Positions 1 to 11,148 of a DNA stretch of 64,000 nucleotides are shown one piece after another. Each line of letters begins with the position of its first letter. Within the stretch, counting starts at the first letter, position 1. The position numbers and the translations under genes are program-made. Source of the stretch: Chara braunii (Eukaryota; Streptophyta; Charophyceae; Charales; Characeae); NCBI GenBank assembly GCA_003427395.1, contig BFEA01000375.1, forward strand, positions 758,294 to 822,293, given 5' to 3'. Under the pieces are notes generated by a model, which made no database searches, was not told the DNA's origin, and saw only the letters and a program-made list of their open reading frames with translations.

Positions 1-47
<47 letters not shown>
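1..47. repeat. (AC)n microsatellite
   Basis: Uninterrupted AC dinucleotide repeat at the window edge; it probably continues upstream. Confidence 0.97.
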
Positions 48-49
<2 letters not shown>

Positions 50-339
50 CAGAGCAACTGGCCATTTTTTTTGGCTACCAAATTCTTTTTTTTTTCTTTT
101 TTTTTTTCTTTTTTTTTTGTGTTTTTGATTTTTTTTTAATCCTTTTTAAGACCAAAAAATAGAAAACAAAATATGGGGTTCTGTATCTCGAAAAGATCTA
201 CAACCCCATATTTTTACTTTATTTATTTATTTATTTTTTGCCCCTAAAACACCTTCGGACGACCATCGTCCGTACGCCCGTACGACCGTTCGTCCATCCG
301 TACGGACGGGCCGTACCGAGACCCCCCGTACGACGTACG
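48..339. other. T-rich tract and CGTACG-rich patch, no gene
   Basis: Positions 66-157 are nearly pure T with short interruptions and 215-237 is a TTTA repeat. From about 255 to 340 the sequence turns GC-rich and is built from overlapping palindromic CGTACG / CCGTACGG words. No convincing coding signal is visible. Confidence 0.6.
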
Positions 340-1322
340 AGGGACGACACTGAGCGTAACAGGTTGTTGTTCCCCAAGGTCGTGAAGTTGGTCGAGATCA
401 CGGCCAACACGCGACTTTTGGCTCTTCAGAGCGTCGGTGGCAGTTTGGTTCTTTCGTAGACTCAGGGCGAGTCCATGTTGGATGTCGAGGGTGGCCTGGA
501 GGTAGACACTGTCTGCGAGGGGGTGGACCACAATATACCTGAGGAGGACCGCGATGCGCAGGTGCAATTATGGCGGCGGGATGCTTGTGGGTCACGACCA
601 CCGCCTCTGGTGGAGGATGTGTTTGGGGTTCGGGCCGCCACTTTGAGGCCGTACCCGAGAGATGACTCGATTGGAGATGAGCGCGAGGAGACCGCTGAGG
701 GATTCCTCCCCTACGGCGGTGGTGGTCACCAACATGCAGAGGACGACGATGACGTGTGGAGTGACCCTGAGGAGGTTCGCCGGTGCAGTGGTGGCAGAGA
801 TTTATTCGATCACATAGCGAGGGGCAGGGTTGGAGTTGAGGGATGCTGGGACGGATCGGGGAGCCCTCGTGCAGTGCCACGTCCTCATGCCTCATCGCTG
901 CCCGTACATGTTGGGCGCATCTCAACTCAGCCCACATAAGGCGCAGAGGGTGACATACCGATCATGCGAGGAGCCCATGACAGACAGGGTCTGACAGGCA
1001 GGGGCTGATTAGACGACGCCGAGGATTCAGAGGGACGTGGCAAAGGTGTGAGTCTTCGGCGGCTTAGGAAGGGTCTGAGGCACCCTAAGAGACAACTCAT
1101 ACTACGTTCTGAGTCGCCGCCATCATCCAAGGGTGCGGGGACAGGGGGAGCGTCTGCCGTCAGTGGAGAGATGGGCACCCGAGATGTTGCTGGTGGTGTT
1201 GCTTCTGGGTTAGTCGAGGCATTGTCGCTAGGGGAGTTTGGGACGCTCGACAATCCACCTGGAGGTAGCGCATGTCACATCGAGCAGCTCGATGATGCCC
1301 ATTATGAGGGGGCACCACACGG
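340..1322 (+). pseudogene. Degenerate hAT-like transposase C-terminus, truncated by E2
   Basis: One reading frame stays mostly open here, broken by TAG at 457, TAA at 937 and TGA at 1007. The start of the stretch (RNRLLFPKVVKLVEITANTR) resembles the C-terminal dimerisation region of hAT transposases, where a conserved RNRL...LV.I..N.RLL pattern follows the last catalytic block; this is a family resemblance judged by eye. The rest is acidic and arginine-rich (DDDDVWSDPEEV, then RRLRKGLRHPKRQ) and is not recognised. The frame runs straight into the E2 LTR at 1323, so E2 appears to have inserted in, or cut off, this older transposon remnant. It could instead be an unrelated decayed gene. Confidence 0.38.
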
Positions 1323-1509
1323 TGTCGAGCGCATCGGTCCGGCACCGCACAAGGCAGCGCGGGACCCTCTCGGCCGCGTCACGCAGGAGTTGGTTTTAAA
1401 TCCTTCGTCGCGAATATATACATGGAGCTTCCGCAAGCCGCTCCGACCGAGTGCGCCAGCCATACCTCCCGCGAGCCCCTATGACAGGATACGGCCTACG
1501 CGAGGCATG

Positions 1510-1519
1510 ACTTACCTCC
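1510..1519 (-). promoter_or_regulatory. Candidate 5' splice site in the E2 3' LTR
   Basis: The reverse strand reads GGAGGTAAGT, a near-perfect eukaryotic splice donor. The same motif sits at the same LTR position at 38187-38196 and, in E3, at 49802. Confidence 0.4.
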
Positions 1520-3099
1520 ACCTTACGGGAGTTGTCACCTCCCTTCGGTGGGCGTATCCCCGTCGAGCTACCAGTCCACATTACGCAAACTGATCAGCTG
1601 CAATCGCAAAGGTGGACCAGCCGAGGGCGTTTCCCGTTCGTTATAGCATAGGGGGTAAGCGCAGTAATACACCTTTATCGGACCCGCGCGCGAACCGGCA
1701 TCTTGGGGGCTGAGGTCCCAAGCGCGACTCGTCGCCGGTCGACTAGGACGCATCCCACACACCACGCGCACGCCACTCTACGAACACAAAAATAAAACAC
1801 ACATACACACACATACACAAAATGACACAAAACAAAACAACGTGCCAGCACTCCTAGTCCCTTCAGTAGCCATCCCATAACTTTCCGATGCGCAAATCGA
1901 ATAGGCATCGCGGGTGAGACTTGGTATAAAACCGCGCGGACGCAGGGCTAATTCATACTGATTCGCAATTATGCAAGCGTACGCAAGCAGTTGCAATGAT
2001 GGCGTACTATGTAGTGCCCATAATCAAGCGGTCCCTCGTGGATCCGAGTACCGCTTACGACACTCAAGTGTCAGACTCGAAGTGCGTGAGGGTCTAGTCC
2101 CTTACGATATTGCACGACTGAAGGAATAGTCGTGCAGCCGCCGCGAGACCTCCGGCCTTTGGCATGAGCGTCCCAGTAGGCAAGGCAAATAGGCTCTGCA
2201 CGGGGACAGATTCCTTCCCTGCAGAGTCTAGGGTTTGGGATGTCCTGGACAAGGACCTTGAATCCCGGCCTAGGACCAACGTCCGACTTTAAAAATCTCT
2301 AAAAAGCAAAGGGTAAAAGAGGATCTCCCTTTTCTCTCAAACCCATAATCTGTTTAACCCTTATGCGCGGTCCCCGTAGGCCGCACAAAACACTCGAGAC
2401 ATATATATACACATATATATGGAGGGTTATTAATATAGGACGATCACTTCTCACAGTCACAGTGGGACTCCTCTCAGCCATATATATATGTATGTGAGCG
2501 CAGACAGTCAAAATCCAAAGTCTGAATCACCAAGCATACATGCAATCACATCAAAGATCCAACAAAAGTTCGCGCGCTACACGGAGTCAACTTCAACCAT
2601 TCTCCATGCTCACACCCCTTGCTTTAGCCATACACACCTCACTCTTATGCAACTCCCCAAAATAAATACTCAGTACTTTTGTTAGATGACCATTCAATAA
2701 AGTCCGGGTGAAAACAGAATGAAACAATTCAAACCACAGGGCCAAAGCTTTTAGGTTGAGTAGCAATAGTGGATTGGAGTTGAATCGTAAACCGACGAAT
2801 TGGCAACCAACCTGTTATCAGCGATCACAGAAGATGATTCTTATAGGACCAAGCTGAATCTAGCGCAAATCCTGAATTGATCGATCAAGAGGACCTGTAA
2901 CACAAGGCAGGCCAATCCCCAAGCTAAAATCATAAGTGTATGGATAATACAACTTCATAACACATTCTCACTCAAAATCGCCATATAAGCTAAGCCTAAG
3001 TCTACCTCTAAGCGAGTGTCTAAGTAAAGGTAGACCAACTGCAGAATCTCCCCTATTCAGGGGGGATCGCCAGAATCGCCACCTGTCAAAATATAACCT

Positions 3100-3680
3100 A
3101 TCTCCTTTAAATTAAGAAAATTTCGGCAGCGCTTCCCGTAGGAGAAGTGTCTTTCCATATAAGTCCAAATATGAAAGCATAAATAAACTTTAACTCTTGA
3201 AAGTCAAATTGTGTCTAACTCCCGGAATTAGTAAAAATTTGGGCAGCACTCCCTTTAGAAAGGGAGACTCCCCAGATTTATACTAAGTCAGATATGAACT
3301 CAAAAGACAACTTGAGTTCAACTTAGGCAAGATTTAACGAACTCCTTAGTTTTGCAGAAATTTCGGCAGCACTCCCTTTAAAAAAGTGTTTTTTCAGAAT
3401 TTATACAAGGCTAAGTCTAAAATTTGAAGTAACTTTGACTTCTCGAAGTCCAATTTTGTCTAACTCCCCGAATTAGTAAAAATTTGGGCAGCACTCCCTT
3501 TAGAAAGGGAGACTTCCCAAATTTTTACTAGGTCAGATATAAAGAAAAGACAAGTTAAACTTTGACAAGTCAAAAACTGACTAACTCCTTGGGTTTGTAG
3601 AAATTCCGACAGCGCTTCCCGTAGAGAAAGCAGCTTGCCAAGATTTATACAAAGCCAAGTATAAGAAAAGATCCCAGAAA
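3100..3680 (-). repeat. Double-hairpin tandem array in the E2 3' LTR
   Basis: About four units of roughly 125-150 bp, each with an outer stem around AAATTTGGG / AAATTTCGG and an inner stem. In the clearest unit AGTAAAAATTTGGG (3475-3488) pairs perfectly with CCCAAATTTTTACT (3516-3529), and inside it CTCCCTTT (3494-3501) pairs with AAAGGGAG (3504-3511). Units are separated by small GACTT...AAGTC dyads. The array recurs at 39790-40340 and, in the other orientation, at 47130-47720. Confidence 0.75.
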
Positions 3681-6497
3681 ATGCAAGAATTGACCTAAGT
3701 AAAAAAAAGTTATCACAGAAAATGCAGGAATTGAAACAAACTCCTATCGCTCTAGCAGGTGACGAACAACTAAAGCAACTACCTATCAAACTGAAACTCA
3801 GACCAAGTAATAACCTCATTCAGCCACATGTAGGCCAAACCACACAGGTAAGTACTCTCACCATCCCAAGCTCATCTGGACAAACAATAGTTCATGATCT
3901 TTCAGTAATTTTGACCCTCTTATACTCAGCTTACATAAGGCATAAAGTCAAGCTACCCAAACTTATGGAATGTGCCTAACCTAGCGAAAGAGTATACACA
4001 AAACAGAGGGTACAACTACTTCTCTCTTCTTTGGGCATATGACTAGACCATTCTAGTCGCCCTGAACTGTTTAAGATATCCAAGTTATGTATAGTTGTCT
4101 GCATTTAGTCTTCTAAGGCTGCATAGGGCTGAACTAACTTAAGCTCTGCATGCCCCAACTTACCATCAGTTATATTCTTAATTATACTCTCTTCAGGTTG
4201 TGATAAGCTCGTCAAAACACGTCAGCAACAAACAGGATACTCGTGGGCCTAGCCAAGGCCGACCTCTAAAGCAACTGCGCTCGCCGGGGGGGTTAACGCA
4301 TGCATCCTTAGGCGGACCTCCGATCCTGCAGCCTGCCTTTACTCTCTGTGCTCAAGGAATTGGCCAGCACTTCAACCATCATGTGCGCAGTCGTATAGCA
4401 GCAGCCACCCGCAGGCGATGACGGCAACAACGGTTACACGTCTGCTGTTGTCGAACAGCCGCTCATGTATACAATGCCAAGTGGTGCTTGGGCTCACGAG
4501 ACTCCGCAGACAGCATCACGCTGTCTACAGTAGCCACCTGCTGAGAGGAAGCAATAACATCCAAGATTCCTACTGCAGCAGGCCATGCCGCAGCTGACAA
4601 AGTATGTACACAGATAAGTACCACTCTTCTCCCTCTCCCAACGTTGCAACCAATAGGTAGATTCTCAGTCTCGCTGCCTCGTCGTTGCTGCTCCGACCGA
4701 CTCTCCGCTTCCCTTTAGTTATCCTTGATCCTCCCCTTCCTTAGTCAAAACAAAGCCGAGGACGAAGCGAATCCGTCCACAACAGGCAAGTATCCAGTCC
4801 TTGTAGCTGGCCTCTTATGGCTACGTATGTTCGAGTCGCAGTGTAGCTTCCATCCCTGCACATGCCCATCCTCGAGTCCTAACAGCCAGGCCCATACAAC
4901 AGACGGGCCTCCTCCTTCTTCTGATTATCTATACTTGGTCATGGATGTGCCCAGGTTCGAGAAGCAAAGAAAAACGATAAACGACTGTCGAGGAAGTGAC
5001 CATAGACACGTACGTGCGCCCCACCTACTTCTGTTGCAGCCTTCCCCGCTTGTTAGCAATAGTGACGCCCCAACCCCTTGCTCCCCTCTCGCTCCTTCGT
5101 CTATAGAATTGGATGGCCAGCGCATCCATCAGTAGGCAAGTCTACTATCCCACCGCTGGCCTCGCTCCCTTCACCGACAACGATAAACGAGCATCGGATC
5201 AATCGATACGTAAGTCTCCAATCCCTTGGCCAGCCCCACACCTCCTTCCATCGCCAGACTGAGCAAAGTTGAAAGGATCTTCCGCTAGAATACGGGGAGA
5301 CACAATATGATGAGCAGTTACAGAAGGGCCCTGACGTGAGTATGGGCTAAGGAGTTGGCCAGACACAAGAGTCACCCTTGCGCATGCACGTGGAGGGATA
5401 GAGCGAGGCAGTGTCCGTTGATAAAGCAAGCAAAAGAAAAAAGGAAAGAAAATTGAAATGAATCTATCGCAAGAACCGGATTAGATGTATTGATACTTCA
5501 CTACTCCACTCCCGGGCGCAGCCTTATTTCCTTGCAGCACACAAACTAACATCCTTCCCTTGAATCTAGTTCTACCAACTGATTCGTAACACTTTATAAC
5601 CTTAATTTCATACCTTCACTTGCCCGTTTCTGTTAGGAATCGGGCAAGCTATGCATTTTCTCTCCCCGTTGTAGCCATCCCCCACTCGTCGTTGATGGTG
5701 TCACACGCAGCCCTTATAACTGATCTCGACCTATCTACTGCTCCAGTGTGAAATTTGATGCTTCCATCAGATTCGCCATGCCACAAAGCTCCAATTTCGA
5801 ACTTTACCTCACCTGATTCCGTTAAGGAACGGGCGAGCTAGCTATGGTCTTCTCTTTTTCTGCCATAGCCGCATGCCCGACAATTTCGCGCGGCACTTTT
5901 CTGTGTTACCTCTACTCTTACTAACTGTTTACCCAAAGTGGCACCATAAACGAGCTCGCCCGGGGTGAGAACCCCAAATTCACCCCTTTCTCCGCCCGTT
6001 TCTAATGAGCAAACGAGCGATATCTTCACTTTCGGCTCCCTCTTGACCCCGCCATGGCTCGTTTCCTTCCCATCCGACTCTAAATGCACCTGGCGTGATG
6101 TAACGTCCAGGTTCATTCTGCTTCCTCCACTACCGTACCATCTCTGCTCTTTCCTCCTTACAATGTCACGCTCCCTCTGTCTCGTTTCTCTCCTTCGTCT
6201 TCCCTTTTGAGTGTTTCTGGCGCGGGTTTGCGCCCAGATTCACACTGCCCGCTGACCGTCTCTTGATACCGGCGTTGTGCCCTTGCTATTAGCGCAGCGC
6301 CTGCCCCATCGACTTCTTCCTTCCTCGGCGCTCCGCCCTTCTAAGCTACCAGTACCCAGAACCACTCCCCACCTAAGTTCGCCCGATCCCTGTTACCTCC
6401 CACTGCTGCCTAACACTCCCCGGTCGGACCCACCGCCATGGCCTACACTCATCGCCCTCTACCTATCACTTCTTGCCTCATCTCACTATCCTAGTGC

Positions 6498-6501
6498 CCG
6501 T
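6498..6501. repeat. Target-site duplication of E1 (left copy, CCGT)
   Basis: CCGT precedes the TGTCG start of the 5' LTR here and follows the ...GCGACA end of the 3' LTR at 29234-29237. Four bases match; the fifth does not. Confidence 0.65.
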
Positions 6502-6930
6502 TGTCGAAAGATGATGCGGCGCAGCAGCGAAAATTGACTCGTCACGGTCAACTCCCGCGCTGTGTGAAAATTGCGTCCACAGTCAACCCCGCGATGCGTC
6601 AAAATCGCGACTAGGGACGTCCGCAGTCACGGCCAAACTGGACCTAGCGCTTCGATTAGATTTCCCCTGGGCCGAAGCCGAGGGAAAAGCGGCGCGACGG
6701 TACGGTCCTCTGGAAGCCTAATCGTCCCCATCGGACTGGACTGACGCGACCGCAATGGGCCAATTAGTGGGGTTCGGTCCAAACGGCAATTGAAACAGAC
6801 CAAGGGTTACCGAGATATTCAAGTTTGACCGGTTGGGACCGGACCGACACGACCTCGTAACCCGGCCAGGAAAGGAACAGCCCTAAGTAGCCATATAAAA
6901 TGAACAGCCAGACCCGAATAATTTAAATAG

Positions 6931-7190
6931 GATCATGTGCTATTTTTAGCACGGGACTGACTGTTCATCTATCGGGGACTGGGCCTGCACCAGTCCCGTT
7001 CTAAAAATAGCACAGCCCCACGTTATTTTTAGCGTGGGACTTACTGTTCATCTACCGGGGACTGGGCCTGCGTCAGTCTCGTTCTAAAAATAACACAGTC
7101 CCATGCTATTTTTAGCGTGGGACCGACTGTTCATCTACCGGGGACTGGGCCTGCGCCAGTCCCGTTCTAAAAATAGGACTGACTGTTCAT
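6931..7190 (+). repeat. U3 hairpin array of the E1 5' LTR
   Basis: Three units of about 84 bp, each containing two dyads. The first is GGGACTGG (6975-6982) pairing with CCAGTCCC (6990-6997). The second is an A/T-loop hairpin such as GTGCTA-tttt-TAGCAC (6937-6952), which in later units changes toward ACGCTA...TAGCGT. The 3' LTR copy is at 23881-24130. Confidence 0.75.
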
Positions 7191-7289
7191 ATCCCGAGGT
7201 CGGGACTGCTGCTATTATTAGCACAAGCCCGGTCTAGAGTTTGACCGCAGCCCCGACCATGGGACTGCAGCACTCAGCCCCGATCGCTT

Positions 7290-7315
7290 GGCCTCTCCAT
7301 TATAAAAGAGAGGCC
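7290..7315 (+). promoter_or_regulatory. E1 LTR core promoter: TATA box inside a perfect dyad
   Basis: TATAAAAG at 7301-7308 lies between the arms GGCCTCTC (7290-7297) and GAGAGGCC (7308-7315). It is the best TATA box in the LTR and would place transcription start near 7330, giving a U3 of about 0.83 kb and an R plus U5 of more than 5 kb. The same arrangement occurs at 24242-24267. Confidence 0.65.
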
Positions 7316-7779
7316 ACGTCACTCAAGAACACGGATCACACAGATCACAGATCAGCGTGAGGAAGATCAGCATGCGTGGCACACGTGACACGGATCAGAC
7401 TGTGAGAGAACCCTCACTTGCGGGAGTGTTGCAGCTTTGGCCCGGCAAGGAGCGAAAGACACGAGCCAAAGAGCAGCGACGTGCCAGCGGGAGCATGAGG
7501 GGAGCGCAGAGCAGGAGGCAAGAGGGACGAGCAGGAGGCAAGCAAAGGAAGGGGTAAGGAAAGGGAGGGACAAGATTGACCCCTCGCCTTCCCTTTTTCA
7601 CCCCTTTTCTTCTCCCATTTTCTCTTCTCTCCCCTCTTCTTCCCTCCCCNTCTTCTTTCTAACTGCCTTCATGNGTTGTGTGCATGNTGTATCTGATTTG
7701 TGCGAATTATGACGGAGCTCTGCATTAGTTGATTGGCCATAATTTNTGTGCTCACACGTTGTAATTGAGGGCTGAGACC

Positions 7780-9130
7780 AAACTGTGTGTCTTCACACAC
7801 CATGCGTGAGAGTCATATTCNAATTGTGTGCCTGTGCACTCCGTGCCTGAGGACATTTTTTTTTCTTTTGACCGTGTGTACACTAAGAACCATATCAGAG
7901 TCCTGTTGCTGTTTGCGACTGTGCACCAGTGCGCACCACTCCTGAGAAACACTTTTCGCTGTTTGTGACTGTGCCCCAGTGCGCACCACTCTAGAAAGTC
8001 ATTTTGCGACTGTGCGCCGGTGCNCACCGCTCTTGAGAATCATATCAGGGTCCTGTTGCTGTTTGCGACTGTGCGCCAGTGCGCACCACCCTTGAGAACC
8101 ATATCAGAGTCCTGTTGCTGTTTGCGATTGTGCGCCAGTGTGCACCACCCTTGAGAACCACATCAGAGTCCTGTTGCTGTTTGCGACTGTGCGCCACTGC
8201 GCACCACTCTTGAGAACCATGTCAGAGTCCTGTTGCTGTCTGCGACTGTGCGCTAGTGCGCACCACCTGTCTCTTATACACATCTAGATGTGTATAAGAG
8301 ACAGGTCGCGCACCACTCTTGAGAACCATGTCAGAGTCCTGTTGCTGTCTGCGACTGTGCGCTAGTGCGCACCACTCTTGAGAACCATACCTGAGTCTTT
8401 TCGCTGTTTGTGACTGTGCGCCAGTGCGCACCCTGTCTCTTATACACATCTAGATGTGTATAAGAGACAGGGTCACACGAGCTTTATGCGACAGTTCTCT
8501 AGCCCTAAGGGAAGGCTGTGTGGAGCCCTCAAATGGTAGTCGCAGCAAAAGCCATTCTATTCATTTTACCATGTGACCGACATCGGCCCTAAGCGAGGGC
8601 TAAGTGGTGCCGTCAGATACCAGGCCTGTCTCTTATACACATCTAGATGTGTATAAGAGACAGACTGCGCACCACTCTTGAGAACCATGTCAGAGTCCTG
8701 TTGCTGTCTGCGACTGTGCGCTAGTGCGCACCACTCTTGAGAACCATACCTGAGTCTTTTCGCTGTTTGTGACTGTGCGCCAGTGCGCACCACTCTTGAA
8801 AGCCATTTTGCAACTGTGCGCCAGTGCGCACCACTCTTGAGAACCATACCTGAGTCTTTTCGCTGTTTGTGACTGTGCGCCAGTACGCACCACTCTTGAA
8901 AGCCATTTTGCGACTGTGCGCCATATCGCACCACTCTTGAGAACCATACCTGAGTCTTTTCGTTGTTTGTGACTGTGCGCCAGCACGCACCACTCTTGAA
9001 AGCCATATCTAAGTCTTTAGCTGTGCGCCAGCGCGCACCACTCTTGAAAGCCATCTGCAACTGTGCGCCAGCACTCTTGAAAGTCATATTTGAGTCATTT
9101 TGCTGTTTGCAAGTGTGCGCAAGCGCGCAC
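7780..9130 (+). repeat. Tandem array of about 58-60 bp units in the E1 5' LTR
   Basis: Units contain GTGCGC-cagt-GCGCAC dyads followed by CACTCTTGAGAACCATA and CTGTTGCTGTTTGCGACT. Frames through it give repetitive peptides (for example WCALAHS) without any sign of a real protein. The clean version is at 24845-25640; this copy is disrupted by adapter sequence. Confidence 0.85.
8267..8663. other. Sequencing artefact: three Nextera mate-pair junction adapters
   Basis: A 38-bp palindrome occurs at 8267-8304, 8433-8470 and 8626-8663. Each copy is the Tn5 mosaic end AGATGTGTATAAGAGACAG preceded by its reverse complement, i.e. the circularisation junction of Illumina Nextera mate-pair libraries. 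Between copies two and three lies a fragment matching 9430-9580, about 1.1 kb downstream, as expected of a chimeric mate-pair read. None of it is in the 3' LTR copy (around 25190-25240). The DNA from about 8267 to 8663 should be treated as misassembled. Confidence 0.98.
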
Positions 9131-9825
9131 CACTCTTAAAGGTCATTTTGTGAACTGTGCTATTCTCAACTGTGCGCTGAGTGCACACCTTGATTGAGGG
9201 CCAATACTGAGCTCTGAGCATTTTGCAACTGTTCACACCTTGATTGAGGGCCAATACTGAGCTCTGAGCATTTCGCAACTGTGCACCGAGTGAGCACTTG
9301 CCATTTCTGAGTTTTGTGCGGCGGTTCTCTGGCCCTAAGTGAAGGCTGAGTGGAGCCCTCAAATGCTAGCCAAAACAACAGCTATTTTAATCATTTTGTT
9401 AATGTGACCAGCTATTTGCTTGGCTGGCCACACGAGCTTTATGCGGCAGTTCTCTGGCCCTTAGTGAAGGCTGTGACGAGCCCTCAAATGGTAGTCGCAG
9501 CAAAAGCCATTCTATTCATTTTACCATATGACCGACATCGGCCCTAAGCGAGGGCTAATTGGTCCCGTCAGATACCAGGCACAGTGAGAGTTATTTTGAG
9601 AGGGTTGTGACGCTGGACTGCAGTAAACTGTGGACTATGTTCAGCGTTTCCCACTCAATGCGGTAATGCTGGACTGCAGTAAACAGTGGACTATGACGCG
9701 GTAGACTGTGGTAGATTGCGGTAACGCCATACTGGTCGGACTATGCTCATGCTCGGGACAGTAATAATGATGCTGGGCAGCACTCTTTTCTTCTTGGGAT
9801 ATTGTTGTTAGGACGCGCATGCAAG

Positions 9826-10550
9826 CTTGTTATTATTTAAGTGTAAGCCAGTGCGCGCCCAGATCAGATTTATTTAAGTGTGCACCAGTGCGCACCAAGA
9901 TCAGACATTATTATTTAAGTATGCGCCAGTGCGCGCCCGGATCAGATTTATTATTTAAGTGTGCGCCAGTGCGCGCCCAGATCAGATTTATTATTTTTAA
10001 GTGCGAGCCAGCGCGCGCCCAGAGCAGATATTATTTTAAGTGCGCGCCCGTGCGCGCCCAGACCTGATATTTCTATTTTGAGTGTGCGCCCGTGCGTGCC
10101 CAAGCTTGGAATAGCAGTTAGAGTGCGCGCCCGTGCGCGCCCAAGCTTGGAATAGCAGTTAGAGTGCGCGCCCATGTGCGCCCAAGCTTGTAATATCAGT
10201 TAGAGTGCGCGCCCATGCGCGCCCACGCTTGGAATAGCAGTAAGAGTACGCGCCCATGCGCGCCCCAGCTTGGTATTGCAGTTAGAGTGCGCACACATAC
10301 GCGCCCAACCTTGGAATAGCAGTTAGAGTGCGTGCCCATGCGCGCCCAAGCTTGGTATTGAAGTTAGTGTGCGCGCCCATGCGCGCCCAAGCTTGACATC
10401 GCTATATGAGTGCGCACCCGTGTCCGCCCAGGCTGGATATAGTTATTTGAGTGCGCGCCCGTGTGCGCTTGCGCTGGATATTGCCTTTTGAGTGTATTAG
10501 AGTACGTGCCTATGTGCGCCCAGGCTGGGTATCGTTATTTGAGTGNGCGC
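9826..10550 (+). repeat. GCGCGC-rich tandem array in the E1 5' LTR
   Basis: Roughly twenty units of about 34-40 bp containing GTGCGCCAGTGCGCGCCCA or GTGCGCGCCCATGCGCGCCC followed by AAGCTTGGAATAGCAGTTA-like spacers. Alternating purine-pyrimidine GCGCGC is a sequence class able to adopt Z-DNA. The 3' LTR copy is at 26330-27055. Confidence 0.85.
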
Positions 10551-10769
10551 CCGTGTGCGCCAGAGCCTATGATTATTATGAGATGATTTGCCATCACGCT
10601 CCCGTTGATTTATTTCCTTGCTGATCAGCAACACCTCATGCATGTGATATTTTCCCTCGCACGGGGAGCATTGGCAGTTCAGTCCCTGCACAGATGACCT
10701 GGCTCAGTCTAGCCCCAGTACATTCAGCATTTGTGACTGGTCCCTGTGCATGAGATGTTCTATTGATCA

Positions 10770-11115
10770 GTTGCTGTTCAGTCGGGCCCCTTCTGGCGGG
10801 CCAACTTGAGATTGTTGCTGTTCAGCCGGGCCCTTCACGCGGGCCAACTTGAGATTGTTGTTGTTCAGCCGGGCCCTTCAGGCGGGCCTACTTGAGATTA
10901 CTGCTGTTCAGCCGGACCTCTTCAGGCGGGCCCACCTCTCGAGATTGTTGCAGTTTTCAGCCAGGCCCCTTAAGGCGGGCCCCTTCTTTTGAGATAGTTG
11001 CTGTTCAGTCGGGCCCATTCAGGCAGGCTTTATATTGAGTTGATGTTCAGCCGGGCCCATTCAGGCGGGCCCTATATCGAGTTGCAGTTCAGTCAGGCCA
11101 TTCAGGCAGGCCTCC
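10770..11115 (+). repeat. GGCCC/GGGCC hairpin array in the E1 5' LTR
   Basis: Units of about 40-45 bp: GTTGCTGTTCAGCCGGGCCC, then TTCAGGCGGGCC, so each contains a GGCCC...GGGCC stem. The 3' LTR copy (27270-27585) has one unit fewer. Confidence 0.8.
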
Positions 11116-11148
11116 ACATTGAGTTGCTGATTACTATCTGGCCAGATC

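Larger units (their letters stand above)
1323..6501 (-). repeat. E2 3' LTR, segment left of the E1 insertion
   Basis: It matches 38000-40890 almost base for base up to 4207 (...GTTGTGATAAGCT), where the two LTR copies part. This copy lacks the hairpin array present at 40890-41530 and resumes with sequence that resembles, with much divergence, the 43.9-45.4 kb part of the E3 LTR on the reverse strand. A CA-rich simple repeat lies at 1795-1840. No ORF in this stretch looks protein-coding. Confidence 0.8.

Noticed and set aside
8222-9087. Minus-strand ORFs of 75-173 codons
   Set aside because: They run through a 58-bp tandem repeat and through Nextera adapters, giving artefact peptides such as SYTHLDVYKRQ.
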